Origin: Lepisosteus oculatus
Taxonomy: Eukaryota; Chordata; Actinopteri; Semionotiformes; Lepisosteidae
DNA length: 64,000 bases
Assembly: GCF_040954835.1 (NCBI RefSeq)
Contig: NC_090712.1
Span: 9,309,284 to 9,373,283 of the forward strand
Direction: 5' to 3'
This document shows, piece after piece, positions 12,601 through 23,800 of this stretch; position 1 is the stretch's first letter, and the number at the start of each line of letters is the position of its first letter. The notes beneath the pieces are model-generated. The model had not been told where the DNA came from and did no database searches. It saw nothing but the letters and a program-made list of their open reading frames with translations. Position numbers and translations under genes: made by a program.

Positions 12601-15600
12601 TTTTTCTCTTTTAAATACCCTGTTCTTTTCTTTCCAGGCAATAAGCAACAAGGACCAGCACAGTATCTCTTACACTCTCTCTCGAGCACAGACAGTGGTG
12701 GTAGAATACACACACGACAGCAATACAGACATGTTTCAGGTAGGCTGAAATAGCTCATGTGGTTGACATCTTCAGCAGTTTCCATACTATCTTATAGTTT
12801 CATCTCGGTGGTTGTCTGTAGGTATTGAGTAGCTCTGGTTTGTGCTTTGATCAACTGCAATTTAGAGCTCAAAGGTCAATGCTATCTGATGTGCACACGC
12901 AACAAATTTCATTTCTATTTCCAGGTTTTATCGATCATATTTCTCTTTACACTTACTGCAAAATGGAAGTGCTTGTTTTGATTGAAATGTGAGAGTGACA
13001 CGCTCATTGTCCAGTTGCACTTAATTAAAAGCGCCCTTAGAAAAGTGCCCTGTGATAGTGAGAAGAGGGGGTGGTTGTGTGCTGGAATGCATGAACCCCC
13101 TTTCCACAGAGCGTAACAGAGAGCTGCTGACTGCCCCCCCTCCTGCTGCTTTGCTCCTCTCGGACACGAGCCCCGTACTGTTTCGTGGTGCAGCTGCTGA
13201 TCTCAGTGAAGGGCTCCTCAGTCCTCCCATTGAGGGGCTGGCACATGCCGAGTCTCCATCACACTTCCGCCGATGGCAAGGCCTTCACGTCTGACATACC
13301 AATGCAGAATTTTACCTCGGTACAGAAAAAAGTACTTCTCTGAGACTGTGGACTACATAGGACCTCAGATATTTAATCCAAGTCTACTTCTAAGCGCTCT
13401 GCCCTTTGACTTAGAGGAGTCAAGCTGTGCGGGAGTCCAGGAATTATTCACAGGTGCTTTCTGCAAGGACCTGTTTTCTCCCTGTGTGATACTCTAAGAC
13501 AGAAGGGCCCTTCAGCGTTCTCTCTCTTGTAACTCTCGCTTCTGTCGTTTCGCCCCGGCACCAGATTGGACGGTCGACCGAGAGCCCCATTGACTTCGTC
13601 GTGACGGACACGATCCCTGGCAGCCAGAGTAATTCCGACACGCAGTCCGTTCAGAGCACCATCTCCAGGTTCGCCTGCCGGATCATGTGCGAGAGGAGCC
13701 CCCCCTACACCGCCAGGATCTACGCCGCCGGCTTTGACTCATCCAAGAACATTTTCCTCGGGGTAAGTCGACTGAGAGCCTGGTTCACAGGTGGCCGTTT
13801 GTTTATGTAGGGAGGGAGGGGGGAGAAACGAAGGCCCCAGGCACGGCCCCGGATCAATGGCGCCCTTTTACGACGGCTTGTTTTTCCTGGCAGGAAAAGG
13901 CCGCCAAGTGGAAGATGTCAGACGGTCAGATGGACGGCCTCACTACAAACGGAGTCCTTGTCATGCACCCGCGCAACGGCTTCAGCGAGGACTCCAAGCC
14001 AGGGGTGTGGAGAGAGATCTCTGTCTGTGGAAACGTCTTCACCCTGCGGGAGACCAGATCGGCGCAACAGAGAGGCAAAATGGTAGGCGCCGGCTGCCCA
14101 CGGAGTTCCGCGTGGAGGAGACGCTGAGTTGTAAATCCCCACGCGCCGAGGGGGAGAATGAAAGGGTGGCGGGTGAAGAGGGGGTGTTGCGTCTTAGACG
14201 CCGTGCCCACAGTGCCACACGTGACTCAGGGCTTTTGTTCCGACACCTATTTTTCAAACCTGATGGACCCAGGAAAGAGAGAATTGCTTGAAAGTTAAGT
14301 GTCGGGGCTTTTCTAGACGCGCATCGTGTTTGGGATTTCCCCCACCTTGCCGAAGTGCAGCCTGTGCCTGGGTGAAGAGTACCTGAGCTGTTAAGACTTG
14401 GTTTCACCCTTTACTATGCCGTTCAAAACTATTCCAACCCTTCCACTGACGTCCCGGTTTGATTAAACTACAAATGACGTATACACAGCTTTTTAAAGCG
14501 AACATTTTTGATCGCAACTTGAATGCTTCAACCGAATATTTCACTGATTTTTAACTTTTTACACCGTTAAAATGCTGGAAAGAAAAATATTAAACTCCAC
14601 ATTGATGACTGAAGCCCTGAAAGAAATCTACAAAACAATGTGCTTGGAACGGCAGCATCAGATATCTGCCTGCTGTTTACACAGAGCTCTAATTCCTGTC
14701 AGGTCCTTCCAAATGAGGGATTATCTGCTTAAGTAGCAATTATTGTTCAAGATTTGCTGTACATACCCTCATTTCTGTCGAGATATTGGCTTCTTGTTGT
14801 TGAAACATTCCCTTTGTTTGAAGTCAGCAGAAAGGCTGTGTTGGTACTTCCAGCAGTCCTGTTAATCTCTAAGCACATGGGCTGTATAGACTGTCAGCAG
14901 TCTGAATGGAAACTGACACCCTAGGAGCCCAGTAAAAGCCCTTCTGTCTTCACTGGGGTGCTTTGGTTTTATGAGAGCCTGGAATTTAAACTGGAGGCAC
15001 ACAACAAAAGTCCTCTGCATTAAATCTGCCACTAAATTCGTAATTGAAAAGTAATAAAGGGAACTGCAGTTTTTCCTGGTGCAGTTTAGCTGTTTTTATT
15101 TGGGTTTTAGCACTTCATTAAGGCAAGGCTTTCACCACCTTGTGAAAGGCTGTGATGATGGTTTAGCAGAGGTCCCAGACTCAGTCCCAGTCCCAGAAAG
15201 TGAGCTCTCATTTACATCAGTGTTACTTAGTTTTTCCTCATTATTTAACTGTATATTAGTAATATTGTGAAACACTTGGGGGTATTTTTATGGACATCTA
15301 TGCCTTTTAATAATGTGAATTTTTTTAGTACTGCACTTTAAAATACCTTATGATGAATCCTACACATATAGCTAGAAATATACTTGGGTTAATTGTTTAA
15401 TTGACTCCTCAGGTTGGAACAAAAAGCCTGATGATGCCAGCAAGTGGGGAGTTTGAGACTTCCTGGCTTACAGGCGTTTCCAGTTTTCATTCTGATTTAT
15501 ACTTCATTCTTACTTTTGTTTTGTTTTGTTCTTTTTTTATCAATCTTTTCCAGTTTAGTCCACGTTGCTTTAGAAGTGTTTTTTTAAAAGACCCGGAGGA

Positions 15601-18600
15601 ATAAATGGTAACAGTTATTAAGATGAAGAATTCCAAGTCCATATTTGGCTTCAAGTATTTAACCTTTTCATTTGCGTTGCACGTGTGAGTTCAGGCAGCC
15701 TTAAAGCATGGAAATGGTATGACAACGTTGTGTTTGCTCTTGAAAAGCCTGTTTGACTTGTGTTTTTCATTTTTGTTAAGAAGTATTAATGTCAATGACT
15801 CGGCATGTCCCAGGGTTAATAAAGTAAAAAGTATAAAGTTTCTAAATAGAAGCTCCTGATTTTGTTTTCGCTTTTGCAGAACATTTATGGCCCTGTAGTT
15901 CTTATGGCTTGAATCATTCATTTAGACACTACCCCCTTCAACAGTGCACATATGGATTCTCATACACATGTGCGATTTTAATTTTTGAAATTGTATGTTT
16001 TTAATAAGCTTTGAAGGATTGGTAGTTTTGCCAAGTGGAAGTTTAAGGTTGCACTCAGTAATGGGTTAAGACGTGAATTGCAGAACAATCCACCAGTTTA
16101 TCTTTTCTCGGAGCCAGCAGCATAATAACTGGGTGATGTTTTAGACTGAGTCGGTTTTTATGTTTTGCTCCTGTTTTCTTCACAGCCCTGTTCCTGTCCT
16201 AGAGAATCCCATGGTTTTTGCACACAATGGGGTCTAGTTTTCTTTCCTGTTCTCCGTGGAAAGAGGACTGGCTGCCTGTGAGTTAGTTACTGCAGTTCCG
16301 TCACAGAAAAGGCGCTTACTATGAATCACTTAGTAAGTTGATGTAAGCAGCTCCTCGCCAAAGATCACAATAGTCCAAGTGAAGACTACATTTGGGTATT
16401 GTTCAGCCTGGACGTTTTATTGAAATATTTTTGTCATTCTGTTTAGGAGAGCACTGGAATTGTAGGTTGTACAGTCCAGCCTTCCAATCTAATAACATCT
16501 AAAGCCCTTAACTAAAAGAGAACCTAGCACAAGACCCTGTTGAGGGTGAGCTGTGTAGCCACAGGACATCTTCCGAGTGGTGATGTTAGATTCCTTTTCC
16601 TTGGGATCGGTGCATGAAACGTTTCCATATAAACTGTATTGTTCGCTTGTAGAGGGATGTCCGATACAAGCCTCCTGCTGATTCTGTGGGAGCAGTCTGC
16701 CGTTTTCGTGTAGCAGAGAGCTCAGATGGGGTGGAGTTCGCGTCACCACGGTCCTCTCAGCAGAAAGCAGATCCCTTTTCCCACGCGCTGTTCCTTTTTC
16801 CATTAATCACACAAATAACAAATAGTATCTGAAACTAGGGAGGAACATGTCTAGAGTGGACTACATAAACATTTCTTTTAAAAAAACAAAAGGATGCAGT
16901 CCTGAGTTAAACATTACATTTTCAACCCTGCTGTGAAACCTCTGTTTCACCCCTATATTTTGTATTTTTGTAGTTTTAACCCCTGTAAAAGTCCAAGTGT
17001 GTGACCTTGACTTTCTCATCTGTTGTTTCTTTGCTTTTGTTTTTCTCTTTTTTTCTCTGAGGTCAGAGACTCGCAGGCCTCGTTTGAACTGTTTCTGTAT
17101 TGGGAACAATGCGTTATAACGTCAATACAGGCTCTGTCTGACCTGCTGTGCATCACTGCAGTGCCAGTCTGACAACAGTTCCTCACCGGCCGGGTTATGG
17201 GAATCCATGAAGAGAAAGACAAAAGTAGTTTTGTAAAATTGAAATTGAACTGATTGGAAAATACATGAATTAGCTTGAAGGTCAGTTACAGTAGGTGCAG
17301 AAGGCTGTACCCTGAATGCCCTTTGCTTGTGATGTTTACAAGGTTAACAGAGGCAGTAGAATTGAAGATATCTCGGTTCTCTCTATTTCTGGCTCTTCTG
17401 ACGGCTCCTTTGGTTGTATCGGAATCTTCTTGGAAGCTGTGTACCCCTTAAAACTGTGTACCCCTTGGCCACCCCTTAGAGTTTTTAGATCCGTTAATTT
17501 GAAAAAGAGCCTAGAACGTTGCAGGCAGCTCAGAAATTCTGCTGAGCCGATAATTACTTGCATTGAAATACCCTATTTCTTCTGAAATGAAATGTTCCCC
17601 TTTGTGTTGTTTTTAAGAAATGAATATTGATCAACTTTCACGCATTGGAAGAGGGAAGGAGCAACGTTTTGTGTCAGGAAAATCAAATTAAGGGAGATTT
17701 TATTTCTCAACGTGCTGCAGTGACTGGGAGATTGAGCTTGAGCAGAGGACTGTGTAAATCATTGTGGCTTTAAATGCCTTTCACCGCCTGACACAGCAGT
17801 TATCAGGAACATGTACTGTACTATTAAGGTTTTGTTCGCCATCTATTGGAAAAGTTTGGTATTTCTGTATACAAACATAAGGAATTGTCCATCTTTGAAA
17901 TTGTGCTATCAACCCATCCATTAAAGAATTATCAGGGGGCTTGTTTGTTTACTTGTAGAGAGACTTCCTCATTTCTGTTTTAATCTTCTTGTTTTATCCA
18001 AATTTGAGTATTTTTCTGGATGCAAGTGCAGATAAACAAAGGTTTGCTTGAATTACCATAATTAAGCATTTTTATTTTTGTTTTACGTAGATTATGCCGA
18101 AAGGATGGAATCCACAGAATTGTTTGCATCAATGTGAAGAATTTTGTAGTTAAGGCAAAAATAATTTAGCACCCATTCTAAAAGCAGTATTTACTTTGCA
18201 ATGTGCTAACTCGAAGAATAGTTTTAATTATCAAATTAATTTCTTAAATACAATCAGTATTTTATTTCAGACATTTTTGATTAATACAGCACTTATACAG
18301 AGTATTAAATATCCCTTATCATCACTACTGCCTGAGTTAAGATTTCTGTTACATTCTGTGCCATTATATTTCATGTGTCTTATGATAATCAGAGGTTTGT
18401 GCCTTGATTCTTAATTGGAAAATTCTAGCATATGTTTAATTGTATGTCCAGTTGCTATAAATGAATCATGTAGAATTAAAAAATAACATTTTTACCTTTC
18501 TCCTGAAAATATGGAGATGAAACTTTTTCCAGGTTTTCTGATATCCTGTCCCATGTACTTTTGTCCTGTGAAATTGTGTGTGATTCATTTTAATATAAGC

Positions 18601-21125
18601 AGTGGTGTTCAGTTCAGGGAAGTAATATTTCATGAATAATACAGTCTGCTCTACCACTCAGATGGAAACCTGAAATGTTAATAAACTGTAGTGCGATACT
18701 GAAGAGCACAGCAGAAGAGTGGCGATTTGACACACAGATCAAAGATAGCAGCAGCATATCAAACCGAACAGGAGAAACAGAATTGAAATGAAATGAGCCA
18801 TAAAGGGTAGGGTTAATTGAGTTCTGATCTGGATTCTATTCTGGATTACATTAGCTACACTATCCAGAGTGCTATTTCACTGCAGTCCAGCTTTCATGTT
18901 ACTTTTTTAAATTTCTACCTGCCTGAAAGTAGGAAAGTATTTAATTGATTTTAGTTTTGCGGATTATCTGTTCAGCTAAGTAGATCAGAACTTAAGTGAA
19001 ATGAAAATCGGAAAAGATCCTGTGGCTGTGGAGGGCCAGGGCCGCCTATCCCTTTTATAATTGGAGCTGTGCACAATGTTCAGGTCTCTGGAGCCAGGTG
19101 GACCTCCTGTCTGTCTCCATAGTCTAGTCCCAGTCTCTCCCTATGTCTAAGAATGACCAGAAGAATGAAAGTACCCAACATTTCTTGTCTAAGCAACAAA
19201 AGTCCTAAATGTCTCATAGTATTTTCTTGCAGGTATTATTACTCTATCCAGCTAATGTCTACTATATAACAATGTTAAGAGAGTGTAATATTGTTCATCT
19301 GCACTTAACAAGAATCTAAATGTATATACAGTAGTATTGAAGATTGGTGGATGTCACTACTGTCTGAGCTGTTAGTTTGGGTATCTTTCTTATCTTCAAT
19401 ATGTGCCGGGTCTTTTTGCTTCGATTTTTTTCTCTCCCTTTTTAGCTGTGCTAAAATCTGCTGGGTTTGCCAGGTGAAATGGGACAAGGCACACCAGTGA
19501 TACATTCTGAGCATTTGGTTGCACTTTCCTCTAAAGAAACGACATAACCGATAAGCCGATCAGCTCACGCTGGGATAGTGCTAGTGTCCTGTCCAGCTGC
19601 CCGCACTGTCTCCGTTCCATAAATTATTCTTAAATAATCGGTTAAAACAAGTTGAGGGTGTTTTGAAATGAAACTACCTACAAAGTGTTATTTTTAGTGT
19701 TAATAGCACTGAGGTGTCATCTCTTTGGCCTATTGCCTTGTTGAAATCTCAGTACAGTATTCTGAATACGTGGTTCGCTGCTCACATTTTTGTTTTAAAT
19801 TGAGAGCTATTCTAGGAGGCAGATATCTTGCTTCCTTGGGTTCCGTGAACACCAAAGTTTTTTTTTTCATATTTTTTTTAGATGAAATATTTTTGTCTCA
19901 CCCTACTACACGCCCACTCGCACATATGCTACAAAAACAGACCTAATATGAGGAATAGAAGCGTGACTGTGCTTCTCGCTGGTACAGCATGGGCCTCACT
20001 TTGCCACCCGTTCTCTCCGCTAGAAGTGGAAAGAAATGGTTCTTTTAATTAAGGCGAAGCAAAGAGTGAGGGCAGTGGCTCTGTGGCTAAGGATCTGCGC
20101 CTGTGGCAGGAAGGTTGCCAGCTCGTATCCCGCAATCCTACTCCATTGGGCCCCTGAGCAAGGCCCTTAACCCCAGCTGCTCCAGGGGCGCCGAATAAAA
20201 GCCTGACCCTGCGCTCTGACCCCAAGCTTCTCTCCCTTTCTGTGTGTCTCCTAGAGAGGAAGTTGGGATATGCGAAAAGACAAATTCCTAATACAAGAAA
20301 CTGTATATGGCCAACAAAGTGATCTTATCTTATCTATCTTATAAAGAGTTTGTACTTGAGTCCCCCATCTCCAAAGCAGAACTGGATATACTGAAAGCAG
20401 ACAGCTTCAGCGCGGCTGACTACGTGGTGGATGCTGCACATTGGTGGTGGTGGAGGGGAGTCCCCATTACCTGTAAAGCGATTTGAGTAGAGTGTCCAGA
20501 AAAGCGCTATATAAGTGTAAGCTATTAATTCGAATTATTATTATTTCCTCTGCGGCAGGTGGAGAACGAAACCCACGAGCTGGTGGACGGCTCGCTGGTC
20601 GACCTGTGCGGCGCCACGCTGCTGTGGCGCACGGCGGAGGGGCTGGCCCGCACGCCCACCCTCAAGCACCTGGAGGCCCTGCGGCAGGAGATCAACGCGG
20701 CGCGGCCCCAGTGCCCCGTGGGCTTCAACACGCTGGCCTTCCCCAGCATGAGGAGGAAGGAGGTGGTGGACGAGAAGCAGCCCTGGGTCTACCTCAGCTG
20801 CGGCCACGTCCACGGTTACCACAACTGGGGCAACAAGGAGGAGCGCGACGGCAAAGACCGGGAGTGCCCCATGTGCCGCGCGCGGGGCCCCTACGTGCCC
20901 CTGTGGCTGGGCTGCGAGGCGGGCTTCTATGTGGACGCCGGGCCCCCGACTCACGCCTTCAGCCCCTGTGGCCACGTGTGCTCTGAAAAGACAGTGGCCT
21001 ACTGGTCCCAGATCCCCCTCCCACACGGCACTCACACTTTCCATGCGGCCTGCCCTTTCTGCGCACAGCAGCTGAGCGGGGAGCAAGGCTACATTAGACT
21101 TATATTCCAAGGACCTGTGGACTAG
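6553..21125 (+). CDS. peli1: Pellino-1 E3 ubiquitin ligase, complete, 6 coding exons
   Basis: Coding exons are 6553-6629, 11487-11616, 12638-12739, 13565-13762, 13894-14082 and 20559-21125. They join in frame to 420 residues; human PELI1 has 418, and the two extra residues lie just after MFSPDQEN. All five introns are GT-AG. Pellinos bind phosphorylated IRAK proteins and add ubiquitin chains in Toll/IL-1 receptor signalling in the cytoplasm (family knowledge). The N-terminal two thirds is the FHA-like substrate-recognition part. Residues 313-400 carry the RING-like Cys/His set: CGHVHGYHNW (313), CPMC (335), CGHVC (369) and CPFC (397). The start was chosen because MFSPDQEN matches the family N terminus. 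Near identity to mammalian PELI1 and linkage to vps54 favour PELI1 over PELI2 or PELI3. The last exon is much more GC-rich than the others. Confidence 0.96.
6630..11486 (+). other. peli1 intron 1 of the coding region
   Basis: No exon is recognised in this 4.9-kb intron. A GC-richer patch lies at about 10230-10900, with several CpGs and a GGGCGGGGC box near 10722. It could be an internal regulatory element or promoter, but nothing in the sequence proves this. Open frames at 8680-9072 (minus) and 9435-9830 (plus) have no recognisable domain. Confidence 0.5.
11487..11616 (+). CDS. peli1: peli1 coding exon 2
   Basis: Encodes residues 26-69, including NGDRGRRKSRF and ending CTPQAAK. The acceptor TTCCTTCCAG and donor AAG|GTAGGG are good. 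One substitution from human is ALFKRP to ALCKRP. The next intron is phase 0. Confidence 0.95.
12638..12739 (+). CDS. peli1: peli1 coding exon 3
   Basis: Encodes 34 residues (70-103), AISNKDQHSISYTL through DSNTDMFQ, identical to human as far as I recall. Acceptor TTTCCAG, donor CAG|GTAGGC, phase 0 on both sides. It is part of the FHA-like domain. Confidence 0.95.
13565..13762 (+). CDS. peli1: peli1 coding exon 4
   Basis: Encodes 66 residues (104-169) from IGRSTESPIDF to SSKNIFLG, within the FHA-like core. Acceptor GGCACCAG, donor GGG|GTAAGT, phase 0. The following intron is only 131 bases. Confidence 0.95.
13894..14082 (+). CDS. peli1: peli1 coding exon 5
   Basis: Encodes 63 residues (170-232), EKAAKWKMSDGQ through SAQQRGKM, with the pellino signature TTNGVLVMHPRNGF. 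Acceptor TCCTGGCAG, donor ATG|GTAGGC, phase 0. The next intron (14083-20558) is the longest in the gene and carries the repeats next to the last exon. Confidence 0.95.
20071..20342 (+). repeat. tRNA-derived SINE in peli1 last intron
   Basis: The head has Pol III-type promoter boxes: A-box-like TGGCTCTGTGGCTAAGG at 20075-20091 and B-box-like AGCTCGTATCC near 20119-20129. A conserved fish-SINE core follows (TTGGGCCCCTGAGCAAGG and TGACCCTGCGCTCTGACC), then an ATCTTATCTTATCT simple-repeat tail. It lies in the same direction as peli1. The family is recalled by pattern; no library match was run. Confidence 0.75.
20345..20546 (+). repeat. second SINE-like unit with ATT tail abutting the acceptor
   Basis: The segment has the fish repeat blocks GTGGATGCTGCACATTGG, CCTGTAAAGCGATTTGAG and AAAAGCGCTATATAAGTG, followed by an (ATT)n tail at about 20534-20546. 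The tail ends about 12 bases before the AG of the last peli1 acceptor (20557-20558). It may be the 3' part of a compound element with the SINE at 20071-20342. The left boundary is approximate. Confidence 0.7.
20559..21125 (+). CDS. peli1: peli1 last coding exon, RING-like domain
   Basis: Encodes residues 233-420, from VENETHEL to IFQGPVD followed by TAG. It holds the complete Cys/His RING-like module: CGHVH, CPMC, CGHVC, HTFHAACPFC. The first codon is GTG directly after the acceptor GCGGCAG, so it is an internal exon and not a start. Third positions are strongly G or C through about 20990. Long reverse-strand open frames here are by-products of that composition. Confidence 0.96.
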   Translation: MENETHELVDGSLVDLCGATLLWRTAEGLARTPTLKHLEALRQEINAARPQCPVGFNTLAFPSMRRKEVVDEKQPWVYLSCGHVHGYHNWGNKEERDGKDRECPMCRARGPYVPLWLGCEAGFYVDAGPPTHAFSPCGHVCSEKTVAYWSQIPLPHGTHTFHAACPFCAQQLSGEQGYIRLIFQGPVD

Positions 21126-21162
21126 GCCTCTGCCAGGACTAGTAAGGTGTCTTATCCAGCTG

Positions 21163-21185
21163 AGCTTATGATGCAAAATAAGCTA
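21163..21185 (+). promoter_or_regulatory. miR-21 seed match in a short hairpin
   Basis: ATAAGCTA at 21178-21185 is an 8-mer match to the miR-21 seed. The seven bases AGCTTAT at 21163-21169 are the exact reverse complement of ATAAGCT at 21178-21184, so the site can fold into a 7-bp stem with an 8-nt loop. Repression of PELI1 by miR-21 has been reported in mammals; function here is inferred. Confidence 0.5.
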
Positions 21186-21510
21186 GTTTTGTTTTTGTTT
21201 TTTTTCCTTTTTTGAGATTTTTGGAACTTTTTTAAGTGACCTTTCTAGTGAGTGCGGTTTCATATTTACGAGAACAAAAACCAGACAAAAAAAAATCAGT
21301 TTCTATTCATCATTCTGACCCCCACCACATACAGACATAGAACAGCTTGGGTGAAAGGTTTGGTTTTATTTCTAGGTAAGTAATATCTTATTTCTAAAGT
21401 AACACAGTTGATGGGGTTGTAATTGACATTATGTCCTTTTATATGTCATTCACAGTTCTGTGTGGGGGTTTATTCCCCTTTTCCCAAATATGAAAAGAAC
21501 ACAAAAACAG

Positions 21511-21519
21511 ATTTATTTA
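21511..21519 (+). promoter_or_regulatory. AU-rich element in peli1 3' UTR
   Basis: ATTTATTTA gives two overlapping AUUUA pentamers just upstream of an AATAAA at 21525. AU-rich elements often shorten the life of immune-signalling mRNAs. A single short motif is weak evidence. Confidence 0.35.
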
Positions 21520-22230
21520 TACTTAATAAAGATACCACTCTGAGATGCAAACTATATTAGTTTATAGAGAGCAATTTACATCCATCTTTCTTAATAAATC
21601 ACTATATTGTGTAATATGCTTAACTTTAATATTAGTAACTTTTATAATTTAAATATAAATGTTAATCTGTACAAAGGTAGATTGAGTTTTGGGATTAGCT
21701 AACATGTATTTGTTTTGTTACCATCTGTTGGGGTTCCAAGAGGATCTTTTTGATCATCTTATGTTACCTGGTGATACTTCATAAAATTTACACTTCAGTC
21801 ATTAGCAGTGTGCAAATATTTTTTCTAAGGCATTACCATGAATATATTAACTTCAAAGCATAAAGGTACCAGAAAGGACCTTTATGTAATGCCAGCTGTA
21901 CAGAAATTGAAATTCTTTCTCGAAAAAGCCCCCGCTGACTTAATTTCTGCCTTTCTAGTACAGCTGCAATCAAACAGTTTCCATTTCTGAATGTGGCCCT
22001 TTGTGTCAGCAATCACAAACTCAGGCCAGCTCCGTCCTATTCCACTTTTAAAACTGTCACTGCCAATAACCAATTGTATTAAATTCACAGGGCAGATCTG
22101 CAGGGCCCACGTATTACTTGAAAACTCTGATTCATAAAATTCGTAGCAAGAGTAAAAGACTCTGGGATGGTTAGTGACCGTTTTAACTGTCTGTGTTAGT
22201 CATATGTTAGGACAATGCTACTATATATTC

Positions 22231-22421
22231 CAGGGGTGTGGAGTCTTGGTCCTGCAGGGTTGGTGTGTCTGCAGGTTTTCCAGCTCTCTTTAAAGCAGCA
22301 GGGCCTGAAGAGCTGGAGAAGCTAGGAAATCAGTCCTGTTAATTCCACCACCAGCTGTGGGTTCCAACTCTCTAATTTTGGAATGAAAATCAATTTCCAG
22401 GACCAGAGGTGGTCACACCTG
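22231..22421. mobile_element. hAT-like MITE, 191 bp
   Basis: The left end CAGGGGTGTGGAGTC continues into TTGGTCCTG. The right end, read on the reverse strand, is CAGGTGTGACCACC followed by TCTGGTCCTG. These are imperfect terminal inverted repeats of about 24 bp, of the widespread fish CAGGGGTGTCCAA type. The interior has no coding capacity. Flanking TATATATT-like sequence could be a target duplication but is too simple to prove. It lies inside the predicted peli1 3' UTR. Confidence 0.7.
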
Positions 22422-23165
22422 ATAGATATATTGAGATATCTTTGAAATGACGCACAGAGCCTTTAAACAGTTTACAACACTGAATCATAAAATATTCAAA
22501 TGTATATTGGTTAGTGTTCACTGAAGCTGGATTTTATTTGGTTCCTGAGTTTTTTTTTGAAGCATTCAAAAAAAAAAAAAGAGGGATTTTCGGGATTTCT
22601 GCTGTCGTGGCTACAATGAGACTTTTCCTGAACAGGAGAATTTTAAATCTTGTACTGTTCATTAATTGGTGTTTTATTTCCTTTTTCCAAGCTGTGTGCC
22701 TATCGTAGATGTCCTGTGTTTTTTTCTGTATGTTTGCTTAAGGAGGTTGTCACCCACTGTATGTGACAGGAGGTCTGAAAGCAGCATTAATCACATCTCA
22801 GGGAGAAGCCACAGTCTGGTCACTAGTGCTCTGAATAAGTCTGTCATTTCAAAACAGCAAGGTTTTTATCAGAAACCAGATGACAGAGCTGCCTCATCTG
22901 CAGGTTTCTGTGTTTTTTCTTTCCTTTTTTTCTTTTCTTTTTGTCTTGTCTTGATCCAGTATTAAATAATGAAATTAAGCTATGCTACGAACCTTTTAAA
23001 GGAACCGTGACTTGGTACAAACACAAGTAAGGGCTTTTAACTTTCAATATACTGTGCATGTTCTGTCCCTAAGCATTACTTCAATTTCTGTTCCACTGTG
23101 CTCTGAATTTCCCTGATGCTTTAAGGCAAACTGTTGCAAAGTACAGTTTTGTACCAACTTTAAAC

Positions 23166-23200
23166 AATAAAATTTTAACAAGTTTGAAGAGTGTGTGTGT
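23166..23200 (+). terminator. peli1 poly(A) signal with GT-rich downstream element
   Basis: AATAAA at 23166-23171 is followed 20 bases later by GTGTGTGTGT. Spacing and composition fit a vertebrate cleavage and polyadenylation site. It is the best 3' end for the long peli1 transcript. Confidence 0.6.
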
Positions 23201-23800
23201 ACATAGATATGCATAATATGTCAGTCTCCCTGGTCTGTCTTTTTTACTGCACAGTTGAGTGTTATCCATACTTTGCCAAATTAATTCTAGTCAGAAGATA
23301 ACCAGTGTCACAGAAAGATATACCTGTATTACAGCATCTCAGCCAGGTATTTTGTGGGGTTGAAAAATTCTTACTTTAGGAGGTGACAATTACTGAATCT
23401 CTTTAGTGTTGAGCAAGGAAGACTATTTCCAAGGTGGACTTGATTCACGTGGTCAGAATCCTCAAAAGATATTGACTGATGGACTTCTTCAGGATCAGCA
23501 ATGAAACATGAACCCATGGGCACAACTGGACGCGAAGGGAAAGACCAAAAACCAGTGGATTGCAGAAAGTGCTGTAAGATTCTGCAAGCCTGCCCTGTTG
23601 CTGAAGATGTGACCCACCTTCCTTCAAGAAACAAGTGAACTGCATCCTTGGATCAATACGCCATCATCAACCAAACAAGCGAAATGGTCTGAATGGCTTT
23701 TCCCTCGTGTTTGTTTTAACCCCACAACTCTAATGACTGAAATATGTTTAACCTCACAGGATTGTTTTTTGTGCTACCAAAATGAGCATCTTGCAATCAT

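Larger units (their letters stand above)
21126..23190 (+). other. peli1: peli1 3' UTR, predicted
   Basis: The UTR is AT-rich. It contains a miR-21-type seed match at 21178-21185, overlapping AUUUA pentamers at 21511-21519, possible poly(A) signals at 21525 and 21593, and a hAT-like MITE at 22231-22421. The end is set at AATAAA (23166-23171), which is followed by a GTGTGTGTGT element at 23191-23200, a textbook downstream signal. This gives a UTR of about 2 kb. Earlier polyadenylation at 21525 is equally possible for a short isoform. Confidence 0.6.

Noticed and set aside
13791..14291. Plus-strand 166-codon open frame
   Set aside because: It overlaps peli1 exon 5 in a different frame and runs across both splice sites.
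20071..20130. Possible tRNA gene
   Set aside because: The A- and B-box-like sequences belong to a SINE head; a cloverleaf with intact arms cannot be drawn and a SINE core follows.
20541..21176. Minus-strand 211-codon open frame
   Set aside because: It is antisense to the GC-rich last exon of peli1; the plus strand encodes the conserved RING-like domain and the reverse frame is a composition by-product.
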